Assembly: GCA_030272155.1 (NCBI GenBank)
Contig: CP126197.1
Span: forward strand, 4,270,001-4,334,000
DNA length: 64,000 nt
Source of the DNA: Tetradesmus obliquus
Taxonomy: Eukaryota; Chlorophyta; Chlorophyceae; Sphaeropleales; Scenedesmaceae
Direction of reading: 5' to 3'
The notes beneath the pieces were generated by a model. It was not told where the DNA came from. It searched no databases and saw nothing but the letters and a program-made list of their open reading frames with translations. Position 1 is the first letter of the stretch; each line of letters begins with the position of its first letter. Below, piece after piece: positions 57,996-64,000 of this stretch. A program made the translations under genes and the position numbers.

Positions 57996-60900
57996 GGCTT
58001 CTGCACCAAGACATGTGAGCTGCCTGTGCTACCAGTGTCACCGTCACCGGGGGTGTCACCCGGTGTGTCACCTGGGGTGTCACCCGGCGTGTCACCGGGT
58101 GTGTCACCCGACCCCCTCCCTCCGCCAATCTACGTAAACGGCCCTGTGCTCAACCCTGCCTGTGTGGCCAAGTACCAGTCCACGCTGCTGCTACCGCCCA
58201 TCATGCCCCGCCTGACAGGGGTGAGAAAGCAGAGCTCGCAAAAGCGCGGGCTGTTACTATTCATAATGCTGTTGTGTAGCCAAGCGCTTGAGCGCGTGCA
58301 CAATAGCAGAGATTCTGAAACCACTGTGTTGCAGCCACAAAGTCTGCCCAGGTGGTCTGCTTGTACTGCTGCCGCACATGTGTCACCATGCCAGCTGCAT
58401 TAACCCTGCTGAGCTATGGCATGATGTTATGAACAGCTATGGCATTATGTGAAGTAGCAGCCGCTGCTGTATGCTGATGTTCGCTGCTGTGTGTTTTTTG
58501 CAGGCGGCTGACCCAAATCCAGACTTTGACGAGGTGAGGATTCGAACCAGTGCTCAGGTTTTGATGTGGGCACATGTGGTTTTGCAACTGCACCAATGGC
58601 GCTCATACACATACAGAGCAGCAGCAGTGGCAGCAGCAGGCGTGTAGCACATGGCGAACATACCTGGTCACTGCATGCGCTTGAGCGCGCGAAATCAACC
58701 CAACCGGCGTGCTGCTGCTGCTGCCACTGCACGCTGCTGCTGGTGCTGATGCTACTACTGCTGCTGCTCCTGCAGTACATCATCAGTGTGCGGCAGATCG
58801 TGCAATCCGTGCTGCCAATCAACAAGCCAGCCAATGCCCCTCCTGAATGTGCCGAGTACGACCCCTCCAAGCAAACCAGGGTTTTTGCATATGGCGCCGA
58901 CAAAGATGGCAAAGCAACACACAACTGGCCCGCCTACACCATTGAAGCCACTGTGAGTTCTCATTATCTGCAGCACTTGCCGCAGCACCTGTCAGTTGGA
59001 TTTCAATGCGGCCTGCTGAGTGCTGGTTATACAACAAGCACCAGCAGTAATAGCAACCTGCAGGGCAGTCTTGAATGCATGCATATGCAGCTCAAAAGCT
59101 TGTCATATTATTGTGTGTCATGGCTTCTTGTTGCACCAGCAGATCGTGCCTGCCGCAAAGTAGTGATGGACTGCAAAATTCAGTCTGAAGCACTCCTTCT
59201 GTTGCTGGGCGTGGAATCGACTCAGCACTGCATGGCTGCCGCGCTCTTGCCTCTTTTGCGATGAAATAATACTCAACATCACCCTCATGAGCGGAGCAGC
59301 GGTTCCCTGGGCTGGTGCCTGAGGCAGGCTTCAGTCATATGATGTATTGTATCTGCATTGCATTGTACTGCAATGCAGCGCGGCAGGCCCGTGCAGGTGC
59401 GCTGGGTGAATGAGCTGGTTGACCTCAACAGGCGCTACAGGCCCCACCTGTTTGCAGACCAACTGGACCAGACGCTGCACTGGTGAGGAAGTGAACTGTT
59501 ATGTATTGTACTGCCTAGGGGATGCTGCTTTTGTACTGCCCAGGGGTTGCTGCTGCTGTACTGCCTAGGGGGTGCTGCTGTTGTACTGCCTAGGGGGTGC
59601 TGCTGTTGTACTGCCTAGCGGTCGTTGCTGTTGTACTGTCCGGGGGTGCTGCTGTTGTTAGCTCCAGCAGCACGGATCAACTGCACAGCTGGACAGTCCT
59701 AGCAGGCCAGCATGTCCACTGCGGCAGACAAGACATACCATGCATACGACCAGCACATCGTCACAAACCTATGTGGCAGCTGCTGCGGCACAGAGTGGGA
59801 CATCATGCTGCTGAATGACGGCCGCTTCTGTATGTTTGCAGGGCCAACCCCGCGGTGAGAGGTGCTGCTGTCAACAAGCTGCTGATACGTGCTTTCAGCT
59901 GGTGGTTGGGGTTGGTGCTTACTTGCAGCTGGTGCTTGTTTGTGTGCGTGCCGAATGTACGCATTGTATGCTTGCCGCACATCCTATGCTGCCATCAGCA
60001 TTTCATCAACAAAGATCAGGCCAACTGTAGCTGCATCCTTTCTACAAATCATGCTTGCAAGTGCTGCCAAGTATCACCATTGCAGCACAAATCCACACCT
60101 TTGCATGCGGAGCACAGTGTAGTCTGTGATGTGGCTGTTGAATGTCACAAGGTAACAAATCCAGTGCTACAACAGTGAGCGCCGCATCTCTGCCACACAC
60201 CAAGTGCGCTGCCATGCTGTCTGTGGACTGCTGTGTGTGAATCGCTGCCTGCTGATGGTGATTGCAGATGCATGGGGGCATGCTTGACCACTCTCCGTGC
60301 GAGGGTTGCCCAGAGAAACCCAGCTGCAATGTTGAAGCCTGCAGGTGACTTGGGTTACAACATAACAACATATCAACATGAGCATCTGTGGCGCAAGCGG
60401 GTTGTGGGGCTAGAAAGGCAACCGCTGGGCCGTTTCGCTTTGAACCTGTAGTTTGCTGCTGCGCATCTGGAGCATCACAGCTAGCAGCGCTTGCAGACTG
60501 GTGACCCCTGGCTGACTGTGTTTGGCTCGATTACACCAACCCAAAAGCACAATCTCAGACATGTCAATTCAAACTCTGCTCTGCTGACTCAAAAAGAGGT
60601 TTACGTGACATCTTCACCTGGTATATATACCTATATATATACTCTTCAACCGTTGACTGCTGCATGTGCAGTATTGCGGCCACCACCAAGTACACCGGTC
60701 CAGTGCCTATTGTGACACACGTGCATGGCAATGAGGGGGTACAGGACAACAGCGATGGCTACACTGAAGCATGGTACCTGCCTGACGCTGTCAACCTGGC
60801 TGGTTACACGCCGGTGAGTGGCTAGTGTATGATTGCCTTGGGATTAACTGATTCATCAAGAGCCTTAAGGCCCTCGGGAGCTGTACAGCACCAACATGTA

Positions 60901-61181
60901 GTGCTTGTAGTGCTTGCAGTGCTTGCAGTGCTTGTAGTGCTTGCTTGTAGTGCTTGTATGTGATGGGCGGTGCAGACAGAGACATGGTACCTGCCCGATG
61001 CTGTCAACCTGGCAGCATTTACCAAGGTAGCTGCGGCTTGGCTGCCTCCATGAACTGTGTTGAAAGCTGCCATTGGGGTTCAAATGTGCCGCACGGCATT
61101 GCATCGCCTATTGCTGCGAGCGCTGCAAAACTCAAAGTGCAGCAGCTGCTCTTACGTAATCTATATTTCTGCCGTCACTGC

Positions 61182-61236
<55 letters not shown>

Positions 61237-62098
61237 TCAGGTCGGCACCTGGTACGACATCTTCAAGCAGCAGGCACAGGCCAGTTACCCTACGAGTGGC
61301 TTTGGCCCTGGCTATGCTACATGCACATATGCCACGAAGCAGCGTGCCACGCAGCTGTGGTACCACGACCATACGTGAGTGCGCAACTGGTTGCAGCAAA
61401 GTCGGGGCACACTGTGCGCAGTTTTTTTGCTGATCGTGGTGCAACGGCCTTACAGCAAGACAGCTGCGTACATGCATTGTGTTTGCCATCTTACCAGGTG
61501 CGTCTGATCTGCCGGATGCAACACCTGCTTGCTGCCCTGGCTTCAATGCTGCCCTTCTGCCATTGTCTCTGGATTGCAGGCTGGGTGCCACCCGCCTAAA
61601 TGTGTATGCAGGCCTCGCAGGCTTCTTCGTGTTGCAATTTGGCCTGATCTAACCCGATCTGACATGATCTTCTGCTGCTTGCAGGCTGGGAGCTACCCGC
61701 CTCAACGTGTACGCCGGCATGGCAGGGTTCTTCATGCTGCGGGAGTCCTTTCCTGGCAGCAAACCGGAGCTGCCCGGCCTGCCCTTCCCCCCACCCGGCA
61801 GTGGCCCAGACAGCGCAGTGAGGGAGCTGCTGCTGGCGGTACAGGACCGCGCATTCGACGTGAACAACCAGCTGTACTACCCCAAAAAGCAGGGTGTGAA
61901 GCCGGAAGACATATTGCCTAAAGGCCCTGTGCCGCCGCTATGGGTGCCAGGTGTGCTTAGGCGCATATCTGCTGCTTGAAGGATGGATGTGACATAGCTC
62001 TGCCTGACATAGGTCTGCCTGTCTGGCCAAAGTGATGGCACGGGGCGCTGTGCGCTGCAGAGTTGCACAGGATCCTCCAGCAGTGTCGGAATGCATGC

Positions 62099-62148
<50 letters not shown>

Positions 62149-63962
62149 GTAGCAGCAACAGTGCTCATATGTGACTTGCAGCTGCCCACAGCGCATTAGG
62201 CACCGGTGTTGGCAGGCTCAGCTAGCAAGGCAGCCTTGTGCGCATGTGTACACACGGCTGATGTTGTGTGCACGTACCGACGTCAGTACAGTGGTGACAA
62301 GCACGCAGCTGACTCCTCCAAGTGTCACTACGCCCGCATGTCGATCTGACACCCTGATCTGATCTGATCTGACCCTGTTACTGCAGAGTTTCGGGTGGAG
62401 ACTGATGATGACATCGATGCAACGATGATGATGGTCAACGGCCGCGTCTCACCCCGCCACGTGAGCGCCAGCATACTGAGCCATCCTAGAATGAGGTCGG
62501 CTGTCCTGCATCGCCCTGCCAATTGTGCTGTGCCTTTCTTCAATAAACTGCACACAACCATTCCAGCAGGGGGACATGTTTGTACGGGTGCTCGCAGCAG
62601 CGCATTGTCAAAACCTTGCTCCATCACTTTGACCAAACAAAAACCGTTCAACCTTGTGCATTTGCTGCAGGACGTGGTGCGTGAGCCGTACAGGCTGCGT
62701 GTGCTCAACGGCTGCAATGCCAAGGCACTCATCCTGTACTTCAGGTGCGTTTGGCACAGGCATTGCTTTTGCTCCTGGCAGTTTGTTGTGCCTGCTTGTG
62801 CCTGCTCTGCTGCAATGCAAAGGCACTTATCATGTACTTCAGGTGAGCAAGCTCCGTGTTGAAGCTATGACCCAATAGATGCGCTGCTGCTTGGAGGTGT
62901 GCATGGTCCTCTTTGCTCATTGTGACTCAGTGGTTGCAGAATGTCATCATGTCATGACATGTTTAGGCACACTGCATACTGCAGTATTACTGCAGTGAAT
63001 GTTTTCAAATATACATGCATAGTTGTAAGAGACGCGGCCACCCAAAACAAATAAGATGACATATGCGTGTGTACTGCTGTGTGATTTGTGGTCCTCCCCT
63101 GCAGCACCACGCAGCCCACCGCAAACAACACTGTGGTTACTACATTCATCCTGCCCTTCTATGCCATCGGCATGTCTCACCCTACTTGACGCACCGAGCT
63201 TTCCCCTGTTGCATGTTTCTTGTCTCCTGCAGCACCACGCAGCCCGCCGCAAACAACACATGTGGTAACTGTACAGTGGTAACCACAGGCATCCTGCCCT
63301 TTTGTGCCATCGGCATGTCTCACCCTCCTTGACGCACCGAGCTTTCCCCTGTTTCATGTTTCTTGTCTTCTGCAGCACCACACAGCCCACCGCAAACAGC
63401 ACTGTGGTAACCACAGGCATCCTGCCCTTCTATGCCATCGGCAATGAGGGCGGCCTCTTCCCCTCAGTGGTGGGCCCTATCACCGACACTGGAGTGCTGA
63501 TGGGGCCGGCTGAGAGATATGACCTCATCATTGACTTCAGTGCTCTGAAAGCAGGTGCGATCTGCGGTGATGCTTGTGCTGCTCTGCCATCAGGGCTATC
63601 CCTGGATGTTGCTGCACATACTTTGCAACGGACCTGAATACTGTCATATGGCGCAGCTGTTGCCGGCAGGCCACAAGATGTCAAATGCACCACCACACAT
63701 GCCCACGCCCTACAGGCGCCCAGGTGTACATGCTCAACAAAGGCCCAGGAGGCCCCTATGATGGCAGCAATGCGGGGGACGGCCTGACAGTGCACACCGC
63801 ACAGGTGAGGTACATACAGCAGGTTGAATAACAATTTATTGTTAGAGCATATGCCTGGTATTTTCCCTTGCAATGTAGCCAAGGTCTTAGATACCAAGCA
63901 TGCTGGACGCACACGTGTGCACTGGCCGCCATGAGCTGCATGCCAGCTGATCCCTGCACTGG

Positions 63963-63995
<33 letters not shown>

Positions 63996-64000
63996 GCATG
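57996..64000 (+). CDS. Multicopper oxidase 3, partial, with a VSPG linker
   Basis: Exons 57996-58220, 58504-58533, 58776-58952, 59379-59482, 59842-59854, 60268-60344, 60672-60813, 61241-61374, 61685-61950, 62387-62460, 62671-62744, 63376-63554 and 63716-63804 match the phases, and mostly the lengths, of exons 5-17 of multicopper oxidase 1. The first encodes GFCTKTCELP, then about five VSPG units, then the shared IYVNGPVLNPACVAKYQST block. Copper motifs VTHVHG and LWYHDHTLGATRLNVY are present; the two C-terminal motifs should lie beyond the window. CEGCPEKPSCNVEAC replaces the less Cys-rich loop of paralogue 1. Compared with paralogue 1, the N-terminal module before the linker has been replaced. 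The paralogue is likely secreted, and the reaction class is as for paralogue 1. Confidence 0.85.
59490..59660 (+). repeat. Minisatellite in the intron after the ADQLDQTLHW exon, multicopper oxidase 3
   Basis: Units of about 28-32 bp with TGTACTGCCTAGGGG(G/A)TGCTG repeat five to six times just downstream of the donor at 59482. The same intron of paralogue 1 carries the exon 8 donor array and shares TGTACTGCCTAG. Confidence 0.85.
60974..61030 (+). repeat. Extra copy of an exon end and donor, multicopper oxidase 3
   Basis: The end of the THVHG exon (native donor after 60813) recurs: ACATGGTACCTGCC and GATGCTGTCAACCTGGCAG, then ACCAAG followed by GTAGCT. It codes for TWYLPDAVNLA in the copy. The copy lies about 213 bp downstream, after a run of GTAGTGCTTGC-type units. 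Confidence 0.8.
61184..61233. repeat. (CTG)n tract before an acceptor, multicopper oxidase 3
   Basis: About 17 CTG triplets lead into TTTCAG, the acceptor of the exon at 61241. Confidence 0.95.
61580..61684 (+). repeat. Extra copy of the LGATRLNVY exon acceptor, multicopper oxidase 3
   Basis: An acceptor and exon start at 61580 duplicate the functional one at 61685. The copy is in frame (LGATRLNVYAGLAGFF) but meets a stop after about eight more codons. The same duplication exists in paralogue 1 (44345). Confidence 0.88.
62101..62160. repeat. CAG tract in an intron of multicopper oxidase 3
   Basis: About twenty CAG or CAA/GTA-interrupted triplets, in the orientation opposite to the CTG tracts that precede acceptors in this gene. 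Confidence 0.9.
62807..62846 (+). repeat. Extra copy of the CNAKALILYF exon donor, multicopper oxidase 3
   Basis: The exon end at 62744 (donor GTGCGT) recurs as CTGCAATGCAAAGGCACTTA and TACTTCAG followed by a better donor GTGAGC after 62842, 98 bp downstream. Use of the second donor would keep the frame open but shift phase relative to the next exon. Confidence 0.82.
63105..63375 (+). repeat. Two extra copies of the STTQPTAN exon acceptor, multicopper oxidase 3
   Basis: CTGCAG acceptors followed by CACCACGCAGCCC occur at 63105 and 63233 before the functional one at 63376. Each copy encodes about 25-30 residues of the true exon (ILPFYAIG or ILPFCAIG) and then ends in MSHP and a stop. Units are 128 and 143 bp and share ACGCACCGAGCTTTCCCCTG. 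Confidence 0.9.

Noticed and set aside
58584-59264. 232-codon open frame over the YIISVRQIVQS exon
   Set aside because: Only 58776-58952 is coding by comparison with oxidase 1; the flanks are introns that happen to stay open.

Overview
The window looks like nuclear DNA of a green alga, most likely a chlorophyte of the Chlorophyceae. The signs are many short GT-AG introns, very heavy CAG/CTG triplet tracts, Ala/Gln/Ser low-complexity protein segments, an organelle-type RAP-domain protein with helical repeats, a thylakoid-lumen TPR protein and TGTAA-type poly(A) signals. The species cannot be fixed from the sequence alone. All gene models were built by hand from splice signals, phase and family similarity.

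Layout from left to right. At 1257-7477 (-) lies a 14-exon RAP-domain organellar RNA-binding protein. At 8401-13459 (+) lies a protein with two RUN domains (predicted small-GTPase effector), divergent from the RAP gene. At 13765-15686 (+) is a TPR protein with a bipartite chloroplast/lumen signal. At 16479-19639 (-) is a ZupT-like ZIP metal transporter. At 20157-22270 (-) is an F-box protein with a pectin-lyase-like start. Divergent from it, 22855-25733 (+) encodes a 3-hydroxyisobutyryl-CoA hydrolase-like enzyme of valine breakdown. At 26628-33917 (+) is a large low-complexity protein with two cytoskeletal/ciliary-type F-x-P-x-I-N motifs.

The right half (36240-64000) is a tandem cluster of CotA/bilirubin-oxidase-like multicopper oxidases. 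The first (36240-48983) is complete: 22 exons, 879 residues and all four copper motifs. The second (51886-52922) keeps only the first two coding exons and the last one, around fresh microsatellites. The third (57996 to the window end) has the same exon phases but a different N-terminus: a Pro/Ser/Gly/Val linker preceded by probable Cys-rich exons. It runs off the window.

The most unusual theme is local tandem duplication of short segments that each span one exon-intron boundary. In the ZIP gene the donor of exon 3, the acceptor of exon 5 and the terminal exon are each present in three copies. In the oxidase genes at least six boundaries are present in 2-5 copies. Only one copy of each fits the reading frame, so the others are decoy splice sites, poison sites or material for alternative forms. 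The window also carries a 26-bp minisatellite with a palindromic core, a 105-bp near-perfect palindrome, arrays of an ACTGGACGTG motif in a 2.75-kb intron, two MITE-like G/C-tract elements and a small dispersed repeat family found in introns. No virus-like element, rRNA, tRNA or CRISPR array was seen.
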